DNA of 64,000 bases from Spirometra erinaceieuropaei (GCA_902702965.1 CACRXP010000148.1:133805-197804), one strand, 5' to 3'. Counted from the stretch's first letter, positions 45,875-57,477 are shown. Notes: generated from the sequence alone by a model not told the origin. Translations and numbers: made by a program.

Positions 45875-46175
45875 TTTCCTCTTCTTCTTCTTCTTATTCT
45901 TCTTCTTCTCCTTCTTCTTCTTTTTCTTCCTCTTCTTACTCTTCTTCCTCTTCCTCTGCCTATTCTTCTTCTTCTTCTTCTAAAGGGGCCTTTACTTCGG
46001 CCTGTCTGTCAGCGTCCATGACTTGAGAGAGCTACAAACACCATTTTACAAGACACCAGTGCTTTCTGAGGCACCGAAAGTCGTGGAACCTTGATTATAA
46101 TCTGTAGCAGTGCGTTCCAGTAGAATCATGAAGTGCAATTGTTAAACTTTACACTAAAGGGATCGTGCTATCTTT
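45838..46175 (+). repeat. Family F copy with long TTC microsatellite
   Basis: An imperfect (TTC)n tract from about 45840 to 45980 is followed by GGGGCCTTTACTTCGGCCTG and GTTAAACTTTACACTAAAGG, the same 3' segment as at 61005-61190. The leucine-rich frame over the tract is an artefact of the repeat. Confidence 0.65.
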
Positions 46176-47084
46176 GAACACAAAATATTCTCAGTCACAA
46201 GATTGGATTTCAGAAGGGATAGACGCATACCCCACGCGTGGTTTTCACTGTCCATAGTTCTTTTTCGTATTTGCAGAATCGTCAGACTTTCTTTGGACTC
46301 CGCGGAAGGCTTGCCCACTTTACAGTAATTGTTTGGGGCAACAAACTCTTTTTGAAGCAGTACATGTGAGAGGACAATTGCTATTGATCCTTTAAGTCTC
46401 TTTGCTGAAACCATTTCGAGTGGACACCGTAAGAAGCAGTTTGGAAGTCCTCAGAACGAATAAGTGCAAGGGGCACTTCAAACATATGTAAGTGGTGAAC
46501 TTTCTGGTGGTGAAGAATTCCACATTCAAAAGTGGTGAAATCAAGAAAACAGCTATTTCCTGGGGAAGTAGTTTAATGAAAAATCCCGGCACATGCAAAG
46601 ATTGTGTAAAGAAACCTGGCCATCACAAGGCACAAAAATGCGGCATACAAGTTATTTTCCAAATAACACCGTTTTGAAGCCTAGAGAATCTGTCAAAAAA
46701 CGTGACATTTTATGTGCGATAAAGCGATTTCAAGCTATGTTGGATGCTCACCAACAACGCAAGTCGGTCCAAGGAAGTTCTTTTACTCAAAGAAACATTT
46801 AAAGATGTCATGCGGGCATCAAGACAAGTTAAAACACAAGACGTTCTTTGGAATGTACACTGCTTACTGAGGATTTTGATTCAAATATACTGCATACATT
46901 TCAACAAAATAATATACGCCTTATTTTGCTGCAAATGTTTGCAGGATTTGAAGTTGGCATGAGTCTCGCCTCTTAGGAAAGGTGATCTAGTTGTTGCAAA
47001 CTTCGAAAATCAGCAGGAAAGGAGTGCGTCATTTTGGTGGTGATTGTCTCCCGGAGAGAGTTTCCCCTGCGAAGGCAAACATAC

Positions 47085-47194
47085 CGCCGGTTATGAATTA
47101 AGAAGAGGTACCATTCCCTCCCAGCGGATAATGCAACCGCAGTGGATAAATCCGTACAGCTAGCAACCATTTTAGTCAAATCGGTCAGCCTTCC
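47085..47194 (-). CDS. Possible alternative exon of the Rho-GEF gene
   Basis: Acceptor CTTCGCCATTTCTGCTGGCCAG, donor CGGCG/GTATGT, open frame GRLTDLTKMVASCTDLSTAV then ALSAGREWYLFLIHNRR. Its start phase fits the exon ending at 48178, but it ends in phase 2 and does not join the exon at 41597 in frame. So it is alternative, needs a missing partner, or is spurious. The upstream interval 46176-46972 is AT-rich and unassigned. Confidence 0.25.
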
Positions 47195-47239
47195 CTGGCC
47201 AGCAGAAATGGCGAAGATGATGATGATGATGACAGTTAG

Positions 47240-48000
47240 AGCGTCGCATTCGACGATCTCCACCCTGTGCTCCACAATAAGGTGAAGCAGGCCCGGTGGC
47301 CTGTGCAACATCTACCAGACTCTCTTCTCCCTACCTGGGCCCACTATCAAGAAGACCAGAAACAGGGAGGGCGCAGGTGGATGCCTCGCCCGGACCCGCA
47401 CCTTGGCGATCCGCTCCACATCCCTTGGTCCACAACAAACACCTAACCAGGATTATGACAGTGGGCGCTCACCGATCAGGTTGGTTACGGAACATGCTCG
47501 TTCCGTTGTGCCTTTGGGGCTCATACTAGAACCCTCGCAGGCAGTCGCACAGCGACTAGTAGTAGACATAGATGAGATGGAGCCGACAAAGACAAGGGAG
47601 ACCGGAATGGCCATTTGTCGGCTCCATCTCATTTATGTCTACTACTAGTCGCTGTGCGACTGCCTGCGAGGATTCTACTATGAGCCCCAAAGGCACAACG
47701 GAACGAGCATGCTCCGTAACCAACCTGATCGGTGAGCGTCCACTGTCATAATTGATATTCCCGATCACAACCGACAGGACAACGGGCCCGTGGCTCAATG
47801 GTAGAGCGTCAAAATCCATGACCAAAGATCCCGGGTTCGAATCTCAAGTGATCCACACTAGGGGTTGGGTATGACTGGCTGATGACGGCCAATAAGCCAG
47901 AAATGGCCATTCCGGTCTCCCTTGTCTTTGTCGGCTCCATCTCATCTATACCTAACCAGGATTTTGACCAACAATAACGAAAATTGCGGATGACTGGCCG
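47240..48000 (+). repeat. Family D copy split by a SINE-I palindrome
   Basis: D order up to CACCTAACCAGGATT (47454), then the insertion, then ACCTAACCAGGATTTTGACC from 47950. The two halves rejoin perfectly to the D consensus seen at 28590. Confidence 0.75.
47455..47949. mobile_element. SINE-I foldback unit inserted in family D
   Basis: A 495-bp insertion flanked by the 14-bp duplication ACCTAACCAGGATT (47441-47454, 47950-47963). The left 133 bp (47455-47587) and 47617-47749 are inverted copies with about five mismatches and a 29-bp loop. The second arm continues into leader, tRNA-like head (GGGCCCGTGGCTCAATGG, box B GGGTTCGAATCTC), core and tail. Both arms share a GGTTGGTT duplication and a CCTTTGGGG variant absent from other copies. 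Confidence 0.9.
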
Positions 48001-48177
48001 GCCACACACACGAATCAGCGGGAGCGCAATCGTACCTACCGACAAAACCGGAAAACTGTCACCACACACCATGTTTTGCTGATCATGGCTCAGCAGACAC
48101 GTGCAATTCTTGGCAGATATAGAAAAAAGAAGAGCAATGCTTGGGAGTGAAAACCTTCCAAACCTGGATGCACTCAC

Positions 48178-48312
48178 ATTTTTGTCCTTTTTAATATCCT
48201 GGTAGAACTTATAGGCGGCGTCCAGACGTTTGATGGGCTCCACGGGCTTTTTCTTCACGATTTTTGACAACTTGCTCAATTTCTCCACAATAGCCTCGCT
48301 GGTGTGTTTTAG
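48178..48312 (-). CDS. Rho-GEF exon, BAR-like helix region
   Basis: Acceptor CTTTTCACCTTGCAG, donor AAAAAT/GTGAGT, 45 codons, phase 0 at both ends. It encodes LKHTSEAIVEKLSKLSKIVK followed by VEPIKRLDAAYKFYQDIKKD, two strongly helical, lysine-rich segments of the sort that form the positively charged face of BAR domains. It joins in frame with the exon at 49649-49789. Confidence 0.85.
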
Positions 48313-48639
48313 CTGCAAGGTGAAAAGAGGCACGCGAATGACTGTGAGTGGACAAGCAGGTCCCCATCCGGGCTATTCGTCGTGAAGGCAAGTATTCCCC
48401 CGCCGCAGCTTGATGGGACGGTTTCTAAATAAATGACTAAAGCAGAGGAAGGGAAAGCCCACCCCCCGAAACAACAGAGTGTAGAAGGTGGAAGCCCTTT
48501 GTAGACAATAAGTGCTGTGAGTGAGTCGACACGTTAACTGCCGATTTTGCCCGTGTGTGTGGTCCTACTTTACTGAAACGACTGGAGAGGTGTTCTTTGT
48601 AACTTTCGGCCCACATTCGCTTGTGGATACTTTTATGCT

Positions 48640-49075
48640 GACAGTGTTGACCGATCAGGTTAGGGGAACGGTTCGTCCCGCTGCGACATGGGACTTAATC
48701 CGGAGCCCACACAGAAAGTCACATAGTGACCAATAGCCAGACTGATGAACGTCCTCTCATAGTAGTTGACATTTCCAATTAAAATAAACAGGACAACGAG
48801 CTCGTGGTTGAATGGTACAGCCTTGATCTTAATAGCGTTAAATAACCAAGGGACTCGAATTAAAATCTAAGGTTCTAAAAACCTTGGATTGAGTATGGCT
48901 AGCTGACGACGGCTGGTAGGCGGGAATTGACCATTCCAGTGTCTCTGTGTCTTTTTGTTTGCGGGTGCTCCTTCTGCAAAATTTCTTGCCCTTATGCGAC
49001 TGCTGGTGAGGGTTCTAAATTGAATCCCAAAGGTTCAACGGAGAGACTTATTCCAATGACTCGATCAGTGGACGC
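48640..49075 (+). repeat. Diverged SINE-I pair
   Basis: Minus-strand tail (GACCGATCAGGTTAGGGGAA to 48735), then a plus-strand unit with leader (ACATTTCCAATTAAAATAAAC), decayed head (AGCTCGTGGTTGAATGGTAC), core (CTAGCTGACGACGGCTGG) and tail to GGTTCAACGGAGAGAC. It is older than the copies at 47.5 and 58 kb. Confidence 0.6.
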
Positions 49076-49079
49076 ACTT

Positions 49080-49400
49080 CTAACATGTACGACAGTTCGC
49101 CCGGCGTTCCCGACGATGTTCACCGTGTGCTCCACAGCAGAATGGAATCAGGGACGGTGAAATGCGTGCGACTTTGTTTATAATGGCATTAGACTTATGC
49201 AGCATCTATCGCACTCGCCCTACTCCGCCCCGGGGTTATGACAGAGTTAAAAAAGACTGGAGGCGGGAGAGGGCGCAGGCGGATGGCCAGGCAAAAACCC
49301 GCGCCTAGGCGTGCCACCGCACCCCTCTGGCCTGCAACGTACACTGACGAGGATTTTATACAAAAGGGGAGCCGCACGGATCCTAACTGCGCGACCTGGG
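49080..49400 (+). repeat. Family D copy
   Basis: CGATGTTCACCGTGTGCTCC, TTATGCAGCATCTATCGCAC, GGCGGGAGAGGGCGCAGG, GCGCCTAGGCGTGCCACCG, TACACTGACGAGGATTTTAT. Confidence 0.7.
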
Positions 49401-49648
49401 TCTGCATCTGGGCGTACCAAAACACTCCTTATTCGTTCTGATTGAAAACTACTCAATACACCTGCCGGAGCCTGATCTAGCCCTCAGCGTTAGTCGAGCG
49501 CATCTACCGCCTGGCCTGTGTTAGGGGCACTTCTAACGCATCCGAATGTGCCAGTTTTCGAGCACAAATACTTCAAGGTCACTTCTGACCACCGGAAAAT
49601 GGCTGTTTAGCAAACACACTTCGTAAAGGAATGGGCTATCATGCTTAC

Positions 49649-49789
49649 CGCATCCGCGTTGAATTTCTTATCAAAACCGGCGGCCACCAGGCACCCTGAT
49701 GCCATACACATTGCAGTGTTTTTTGACTTTACGACTTGAGTAAACTGTTCCACGCCTTTGAGCATTTTCCGTCGGCTGTTTATGTAGGC
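49649..49789 (-). CDS. Rho-GEF exon, BAR-like helix region
   Basis: Acceptor TTATTTTTTTTCAG, donor GATGCG/GTAAGC, 47 codons, phase 0 at both ends. It encodes AYINSRRKMLKGVEQFTQVV and then NTAMCMASGCLVAAGFDKKF. YINSRRKMLKGVEQF resembles the continuing first helix of BAR domains, where a basic helix leads into a segment with small residues. It sits between the exons at 52348 and 48178 with no frame break. Confidence 0.85.
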
Positions 49790-49964
49790 CTGAAAAAAAA
49801 TAACGAAATTAGAGAGAAAGAACCGTGGTAACTTGAGAAATGAGAGAATTCACGGACTCAAGTACAGCCTTCTTTTGGTCTTGTAAGTTAACTTTCCGCA
49901 TATCTCCTATGAGACCGCCTACAAACACGCATCCCAGAGCATCCAAGGTAGGCGTTGCAGATAT

Positions 49965-50170
49965 AACGGTTCGACCGACGCCGGGGTCGAGGTCAACCGC
50001 GTGTCCCACCCATTGGGAGTAGCGATGAATTGTGTGAGAATTAGTTTGTAGTTAGGCAGAACTGAGTAACATCCAATACACACAATCCCTCTCACATCTC
50101 CTCACCCACCTTGCTCGGACGGCAAGACAGAGACGGGACAACCGTCTACGCGGACCACGCATGAGATGCT
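49965..50170 (+). repeat. Family D copy
   Basis: GGTTCGACCGACGCCGGGG, GGTCAACCGCGTGTCCC, GAGTAACATCCAATACAC. Diverged. Confidence 0.5.
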
Positions 50171-50224
50171 GTCAAAACCTCTGCATCAGCAGTTTACTCA
50201 GGAAAAACTGCACATTGCGGATAC

Positions 50225-51055
50225 TACGCTAGGTGCGCTATCTCACGAAGCGTTGACAGAAATTTTAAATTGGCCGCCTGAAAAAAATACTAATTAAGTA
50301 GGATAAGGTTTCTGCATTGTTTTCAAGTATCCTTATAAATTCGAATATATTCCATAGAAAGCATGCACACTTGTGTGGCAACAAACAACGTCCTTTTCAA
50401 TTTTTTCCTGAAAAAGGGTACGTTTCGGTTTAAGGTGTCTAATTTTATCGTCTTCTAAGATCTTGAGCTGCCGTTCATAAAGCGTTGTATTTGTCCATTT
50501 AGTAATGTGGATTATAAAGTATACGCGACGGTCCACATCCACGGAAAAGTAATATGAGCCCTATGTGATGTCTTCTTCATAGAATATAGAAATATACGGT
50601 TTTCATTGTATGAAAAAGTATACAGCTTGTTATTTGGAACTCTGAAAGCAAGGGTAACAACAGGTCAGGTTCAAAATTATTTGAGAATTGAGAGTTTTTT
50701 TTTAGATCGGAAGATGTCTTTTCTGCAAGCATAAACGTTAAAGAATACGTAATTTGTTATTAAATGAGCGCATTAAACAATGCTTTTGCGCATGCTTTCT
50801 ATACATTTGAATTTACAGAGCCGCCGAAAATCAATGGGAAAAGTACGTACTACTTAGGAAGTCGTTTTAAGACAGTGTGGGTTTGCAAGCGGCCGGAAAA
50901 AAGCTCGTCCAAAAGTCGGCATCCTGATGTGACCGACATATCTTGGGATACTCTCGCACAATGGTTCATTTTACAACCCTACTTTCGCTATGTTTCCGGA
51001 ATAAAAACACATCTCAGAGTTTCGATTAATGTTTCATGAGATAGCACATTTACTG
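50225..51055. mobile_element. Family E copy E4
   Basis: Left GTGCGCTATCTCACGAAGCG, interior CATAGAAAGCATGCACACTT, right GTTTCATGAGATAGCACATTTACTG (ends 51055). ORFs here are not genes. Confidence 0.65.
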
Positions 51056-51229
51056 TATCTACCAAAAAGAGGAGGAAAAGAGATAAATCGGTTCGCCGGT
51101 TATACATCCGTTCAAAGGTCAGTGTGCCGATCCCGGTCAATAGACCTTAAATCGAATACTGCAGAGTTCAAAAGTCCTCCTGATTACTTCCTGGAACTCG
51201 TCTCTTTGCTTCTACTTGCTTACTCTATC

Positions 51230-51880
51230 ACCTCACTCCAAGTCACCATTCCGTTCTCTGAGTCGGCCAGTTGCCTGATGCAGGAAGTAGAGGCAGTGGC
51301 TGACAGAGTTAGAGAACTCGTCTGCGTGCGTTGCATGCACGACCTGCCCCTGTAAATGCACACACCAGGATTACGCACACGCACAAGTGGAGGCGGCCAA
51401 GATCTCACATGTGTGAGACAGTCCCATTAAGAAGGAGCCATCGCAATCCGACTCTCAGTCCACCATTCGGCCACTCAGCTCACAAATATACAACTGGGCT
51501 GACTGCGCGCTCTAAATTGATGCGTCATAGCTTTAATTGCACGGTGATGGTCTCAGGCTGCTTGTAGTGAGGAATTATGCTCTGAGACCGCTGACCACAC
51601 TCACTCTACCCTATCCCTTGCACCAGTGGACTGTCCGAGCCGGTCGAACAACTGATGCTGCGATTGGCATACGTGATGGACAGAGCTGAGGGCAGCCCGT
51701 CTTCGCGTGCCATACACATGATCTGTCTCCTCATACGCACATCCGGGGGACGGTGACTTGTGCGTGAATTAGTTTATAGTGACAGTAGACTTGCGCAGCA
51801 TCTATCGCACCCCCCTCCGCCCCCACCAGGGCCCGGTGTCAAGACAGAGACCCCACGGGACCCGCGATAGCAGGAGGTGC
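51230..51880 (+). repeat. Family D copies
   Basis: CTGAGTCGGCCAGTTGCCTG, CTCGTCTGCGTGCGTTGC, then a second 5' part (GTGCGTGAATTAGTTTATAG, TTGCGCAGCATCTATCGCAC). Confidence 0.6.
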
Positions 51881-51984
51881 GTCAAGCTCTGAAAACCACA
51901 ACGATGTTTTGCTGAGTTAGCCTCTTCTAAAAACTAATCGTCATTGCGAAGGCAGAGAACGTATTAAAGACAAGGGAACAGGGA

Positions 51985-52260
51985 CTGCCCGCAATACAGT
52001 GGCCTTGCGCTAAAGTCCAGGGAAGTTAGAGTTAGGGTTAAGTCTGCAGCTAGGTTTTAGGGTAGGGCTAAGGTCCGGAATGAGGTTAAGGCAACATTGG
52101 GGTTAGGTTTGAGGGCATGATTTGAGTTATGGTTAGGGTCAGGACACGGGGTTACAGGCCCTCGTGGAATCTAGTGTAAGGACTTCTGCACTACGTGGGT
52201 TGATGTTCCTATTGCCACGCCCTGTCCGGGCAGTGGGGCAATATAAGCAATTTCAACCGA
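51985..52260. mobile_element. TIR element B2 with telomere-like interior
   Basis: GGGACTGCCCGCAATACAGT matches B1 (ATCGCCCGCAGTACTGGTGG). The interior 52024-52140 is GTTAGGG-like. The right end GCCACGCCCTGTCCGGGCAG matches the B1 right end. The left TIR is hard to place. Confidence 0.5.
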
Positions 52261-52347
52261 AATTCGGATACACCAGGTCGACATGAAACAGGAGCTCTGA
52301 GTTTGAAAGCAAGTCGAAATGATATGCAAGCAGGTCAAAAGACTCAC

Positions 52348-52449
52348 AATCAAACTTTCTGTGAATGTGGGTATCTGTTTGCAGAGGTTTTCAAGGAAGC
52401 AGTTGATTTTTTCCCACCTCCACCGGCAACTGGTAAGTCTTGAATTGTT
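52348..52449 (-). CDS. Rho-GEF exon, start of BAR-like region
   Basis: Acceptor CTCTCTTTTTACCGCCTAG, donor TTGATT/GTGAGT, 34 codons, phase 0 at both ends. It encodes NNSRLTSCRWRWEKINCFLE then NLCKQIPTFTESLI. The W.KINCFLENLCKQIPTFTESLI stretch fits the first helix of a BAR domain (hydrophobic heptads, short polar turns). A nearer acceptor-like AG at 52430 would put the reading frame out. Confidence 0.8.
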
Positions 52450-53089
52450 CTAGGCGGTAAAAAGAGAGACGCACATGTGGTCAGGGTTTCAAGCTTTCCT
52501 ATAGGTTGACAGATGAGCTCTCGGCCGAGACTGCCACATACAAAAACGTTAAATCGGTAAGCGTAAGCTGTTCAAGCTCGCAGGTGGAAGGACTTTGAAG
52601 ATGAAAAATTCCGAAATTATAAAAAAAACTATTCGAGAGAGGACAAAAATGCCTTTCGATCGACCAAAACAGAAACTAGTGAACTTGTCGTTCGTCCAAA
52701 AGCGAAAAAGCGATGCTGAGGTCACATTTTGGGGTTAATCACCCCCAAGAAACGTCATGGTCGAGCGTGAGAACTCGCTCTAACCAAACAGAAAGTGTCG
52801 CTTTTACGTTTGACGGCGGGTATTTGAAGCACTAACAGGTACCGAGTCTTCGGGGATGGCGTGGAGACCCTATTTTTGCTATCTTTGCAGACTGCTCCTC
52901 GTCAACCGATGAAAACATGTAGGATTTAGTATTAGGTTATTCACAGAGTCAACAGTTTAGGGAGTCAGTGAGATTTAGGTCCTCAGAATGGGAACAAACA
53001 TGAGCGTGCTAAATACAAATGGTTATGACTTGTACAGTAGGTGGACTAACTCATGCAATGTTACCCATAATTCCTTAACGCTTTGTCGT
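52450..53089. other. Rho-GEF intron, unassigned
   Basis: AT-rich unique sequence, nothing recognised. Confidence 0.4.
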
Positions 53090-54011
53090 TCCAAAAAAAT
53101 TAATTATGTGCGGTTGTGAAACTAACCCTTGCGCAGCATAATTTTATCGTAATTCAGTTACCTCAGGGTGTCGACTTTCTAATGAACTTATTTCAGACTG
53201 CATGCAAGAACTATACACTGCAAAAAAGACTACTTGGGTAGCATACATTTTTCTCATTGATTTTCGATGCCCCTAAAAGTTCAATTATATTTCATGGAAA
53301 ACATGCATAAAATATCCATTCTTTTGCTTATTCGGTAGAAATTTCGTCCTCTTCCAATTTTATACTCGACGGAAGGGTATTATTTGGTTTCCAAAAACTT
53401 TTCCAATTTCGGGGTAATTTTGAACCCGGTCGGCCGTCAAACTTGCATTCAGGGGTTCCAAACTACAGGACATCTATTTTCTGCGTATGGAAAACCACAC
53501 ATTTCTCTACGATATTGAGAAGAGACCACATGGAGTTCATAAAATTTAGCATTGGATTGGATAAATATTGTTAACATTGGTAAATGCAGAGACATGACGT
53601 CTTAGAACGGCCATTTCACGGTATTTAAAAGTTTCCCAATTAGAAACTTTTTTGAAACCGAATTATGTCTTTCCTTCGAGTATAAAATCGAAAGAAGACG
53701 TAATGTTCTACCGAATGAGCAAATGAATGAATGATGTTATGCACGTTTTCCATCAGATATAATTGGATTTTTAGGGACATCGAAAATCAATGAGAAAAAT
53801 TCATGCTGATAAGTAGTTATTTTTACGGTGTACAGTTCTTGCTTGTTATCGAAAAGGATTTCGTTCGAAAGCCGGCATCCTGAGGTAACTGAATTATTAG
53901 ATAATTATACTGCAGGCCGATTGGTTTTAAAACCCCACTTAATTAATCTTGTCAACGCGAAAACGCATTTCGGAATTCCAGCTGACATTTCATTAGTTAG
54001 CCCACCTACTG
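53090..54011. mobile_element. Family E copy E5
   Basis: Left TIR remnant (GTGTCGACTTTCTAATG), AAAGACTACTTGGGTAGCAT, inverted interior, right end CATTTCATTAGTTAGCCCACCTACTG (54011). Confidence 0.65.
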
Positions 54012-54284
54012 TTAGCGGTATCTCCACGAGCCTGCTTCACTTGGCCCTTAACTGGCATCCGACATTCATTTGTAAATGCATGAGATTGTGCTTTCCTCAT
54101 TGGGCACTCCATGTGCCCCCAAAACGGGTCACGCGGTAGCTGCGCTGGAAAAACACGGGAGCCATATGGCATTCTGGCAGACGTTATCGGATCGTACCTA
54201 TAACACATGCCAACATTTCGGGGTGCTGTGGCAGGCACAGTGCCCAGCAGACCTCGCGCCCTTATTTTTGCTGTTGGTTAAAAT

Positions 54285-54580
54285 CCTAATTATTCTGCTG
54301 TGTGGACTAGGGGGTGTGGAGCGGAGCACTGAGTTGGTGGCTCGGCCGTGCGTCCTCTTTCGCCCCCGGTCTTCTTGATTATGTCTTGACGACGGGCCCA
54401 GGAGGGCGGAGGAGGAAGCAGTGAGGTAGTTTGCATGCAAGTCTACTGTCACTATAAACTAATCCACGCACAAGTAACCGCGCCTACTCTCACCTTGCTG
54501 TGGAGCACCCCGTGGACATCGTCGGCAGCGACGGCCGAGCTGTCAGGTACTCCGTCAAACATTTCAACCGACGGGCTACA
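54285..54580 (-). repeat. Family D copy
   Basis: Reverse-strand D: CTGCTGTGTGGACTAGGGGG, CCGGTCTTCTTGATTATGTC, CTGTCACTATAAACTAATCC, GTGGACATC. Confidence 0.65.
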
Positions 54581-55021
54581 CCACATGAGGGCAGCTGCCG
54601 TATGCGTGCATCCTTTCACAAATCCCCTTTCACCCCCCCCCCACTAAAACAATTTACGGGGGGGGGCGGGACAGTGATCGAGTGGGCGACAGAGACTACT
54701 TTGTGTCGTCTACATGCCAAACGACGGCCGCCTGGGGTGAATCAACAGTCCTATTTAGGGGCAGACTGATCCCCTACTCGGTGGCGAAGGGGCTAGAAAA
54801 GATGCCCTTGAAAGGCTAACTAATCAGACTGTCCATAATCTGGCCATTGGGTGTGGAGGCAAGATAGGCAGTCGGAGCAAGACAAGTGCAACCCCTGTCC
54901 CCATGCCTTTGCTTCCACGATCTGGCTGAGCGACACAGGTGCGCAGTAGTCATAAGTCAACCGCCTACCCCTAGGGGGTAAGGGGAGGGGGGGAAATGAC
55001 ATTATTACTCGCGACTGCGAC

Positions 55022-55130
55022 TGTCTCTGATGATGGACTCGAGTGAGAATCCGAAACGGCAGGCCAATAAATTTCTTGTTCTAGTGATCATATATTCGTC
55101 TTCTGAACTATTACTCGCCTCCAATCTGTG
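55022..55130 (+). repeat. Family F fragment
   Basis: GATGATGGACTCGAGTGAGA, ATCCGAAACGGCAGGCC, TTTCTTGTTCTAGTGATC, then CTTCTGAACTATTACTCG, as at 61195-61330. The flanks 54581-55021 and 55131-55743 show a G run at 54657-54666 and no gene. Confidence 0.6.
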
Positions 55131-55751
55131 GACATATTCGCGTACTTGGGGGCACTCTTTCAAGAAACATGAAGGTCGACGACGAAACTACGGCTTGGGT
55201 CTCCACAACCAGCCGGGATGCGTCGCAGCACTCTTGTACGCAGGAGGCAAGAAAGTTGCCTTTGGAAGAGGCTGAGAGTTAGGTGAAAGGAGAAGAGGAG
55301 TGAGCTCAGAATGGGACGATCAAGTCGCAAGTATGGCCCAAGCGATTACTCCGCGGCCACGTTGCCGCGTGTGCTCCAAGACAATAGCCACAAGACAAAG
55401 ACCCCTCCCAAACACATATAGATCAGTCCTGAGACTTAGGAAGAAGTGGCACAGGGTCAGCCGTCGTGGCAACCTGTCATAAAACTCTGGAAGACATCTA
55501 CAAAGTCAATCGAATTGCAAGTGCACAGTCAAGATGGAAGACACTCAAGACCCATTTGCTGCAGACCAATGCGCCAAACACTCAGCGTCTACCAAAGTTC
55601 CGACACTGTTGGCTGATATTTAAGACACGGATTGACATCGTTGAGCAACTTTGAGTTCACGACAGTGCCATGGCAAACAATTCGCAACAGAAAACACAGA
55701 CATTGTCCGAATCACCACTGTAGATGCTCCCCTCCCAACTGCCCTCAAATC

Positions 55752-56032
55752 GGTCAGATATGGTTCTGTTGCCCCACCTGAAGTAAACAAATCCCAGCCA
55801 CCTGCAATGCGGGACCAGTGGTAATAGATGTTTTTACAGGTGGGGCTGGGGAACGAGCAGGTGATAAGGTCAAGTAGTTATATGCAAAAAGAACGCTATC
55901 GGGAGTGCGCGGTTGTAATTTGAGTGGTTGAGAAATAGCTACCCTAACCCAAACACTAACCCCTAGCCCTAAACCCTAGCTCTAACCAAAATATTGTGTC
56001 CATCAAGTGGGGCTACATAGCCGCATCTTACT
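55752..56032 (+). mobile_element. TIR element C4 with telomere-like repeats
   Basis: Left end GGTCAGATATGGTTCTGTTG, right end AAGTGGGGCTAC...GCATCTTACT, 281 bp, target duplication CTCAAATC / CTTAAATC (one mismatch). Telomere-like part 55940-55990. Confidence 0.85.
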
Positions 56033-56040
56033 CTTAAATC

Positions 56041-57477
56041 CTATTTAGACAACGGTTTAGAGAAGGACCCCACTTAACCATCAGTAGACTGTGGATCGTG
56101 TCATATGGGATTTTATCTTGGCATACATTTGCAGGCTGTTGCAGAAATTACATCGCCAACAACGATTACTTCCCACGACCTCACACCTTAGCTTACAATC
56201 CGTCATTTTTTGAAATTTACTCTTTTTCATTGTTCAGTTACCATTCTTATTTCTGTTGTCGTACAGTAGCGTAGGATAAGACTTTCGGCATAAGTCCAGG
56301 CAGTTTATGTTTTTTTTTCATTTTATTAACTTACTGTTTAGCGTGCTGCCCCACCTATAAAACTTCCTTTACCATAAATCGCGTATGGCACGATACACAA
56401 TCTACTGACATTTAAGTGGGGTCCTTCTCTATGCCGTTGACCTATTTACAATCACCATTGTTACCACCGCCATTAGCACCACTTTCCTCAGCAAAGCAGA
56501 CACAGGTACACCCTGTCGCGCATCCTCTTGACAATCACTTGCGTATTCATCGGACTGCGACCGATGAACCAATGTCTGGTTCGAGTGTATGAAGATAAGA
56601 TGTTTAGGCTATTTCTTCTGAAGTAGGGAGAAATTAATCCGAAGCGGCGACAGGTGTAAAGTAAACACGATAAACCAATTTCAAATGCGGATCTTTCAGT
56701 TTCCCGCAGTATGGACGGTACGTCTTCAACCGATATCAAAGTCATAACGTTCGCCCCACGGTGAAACTTCACGCATAAATGTTTACATGGTTGGTCAGGA
56801 TGTTGTCGATTAGTAGGCCTTGTAATGTCAAACTGTCTTAGTAATATAAACTTTCCTAAAACACCTAAATGCCCCAACCGACACCCAGCACAACTAATTG
56901 TCATGGTTGTACTAGAAACAGCCTTTGTATAGAACCGCCTGACAACTTAGATCGAAATTTCCGCGCCAACTCATTCGCTCTTAGCGGCGGTACGATTGAC
57001 GAATCAAACACTGCAGCGCGCGAAAGCGGACTGACGTCATTAGAATAGTGCTCAGTCAATCGCAGACTCATGCGCCTCATACTGCACTACTCCTTTAGAC
57101 AGGCTTAACAGATATTTCTAATGGTATTTTTACGGACTAGGTTCTGTCTGGCTTCTAATTGGTCCAGATCACCTGTAAAAAGAAGTGATCCGTAAACTAC
57201 CAGAACAATGACAAGGGTTAAAGAGAGCCCTGCGGGACGGGTGAGGCGGTCAGAATGAAGGGTCTACCGAGTAGTTCTTACAGCTGACATTTATCGACGC
57301 GATTACTCTGGTTGTGGCGCCCAGTACGAATTCCTTGGTCCAGGGTTTGGCTCCGTCGCATAGCGCATATACACCTCCTGCTGATTATGCATATTTCACA
57401 TATTCCTTAACTTGCCCTAAAAGGGACTTCCAATTAGGGGGGGAACGGGTGGCGGGAGGGTACCCGGACAAACTCAC
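56041..57477. other. Rho-GEF intron, unassigned
   Basis: A 138-codon minus-strand ORF (56488-56904) lacks clear splice sites or motifs and is not called. A T-rich run lies at 56311-56325. Confidence 0.4.

Noticed and set aside
45812..46021. Leucine-rich 69-codon ORF
   Set aside because: It is a translation of the (TTC)n microsatellite.
47403..48333. ORFs sharing METTKTRETGMAIS-like peptides
   Set aside because: These peptides are translations of the SINE-I core and occur in every copy. Only the exon at 48178-48312 is coding.
53828..54139. 103-codon ORF as a gene
   Set aside because: It lies across the right end of family E and its flank.
56488..56904. 138-codon minus-strand ORF as another Rho-GEF exon
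   Set aside because: No acceptor and donor in a fitting phase, and flanking exons already join in frame.
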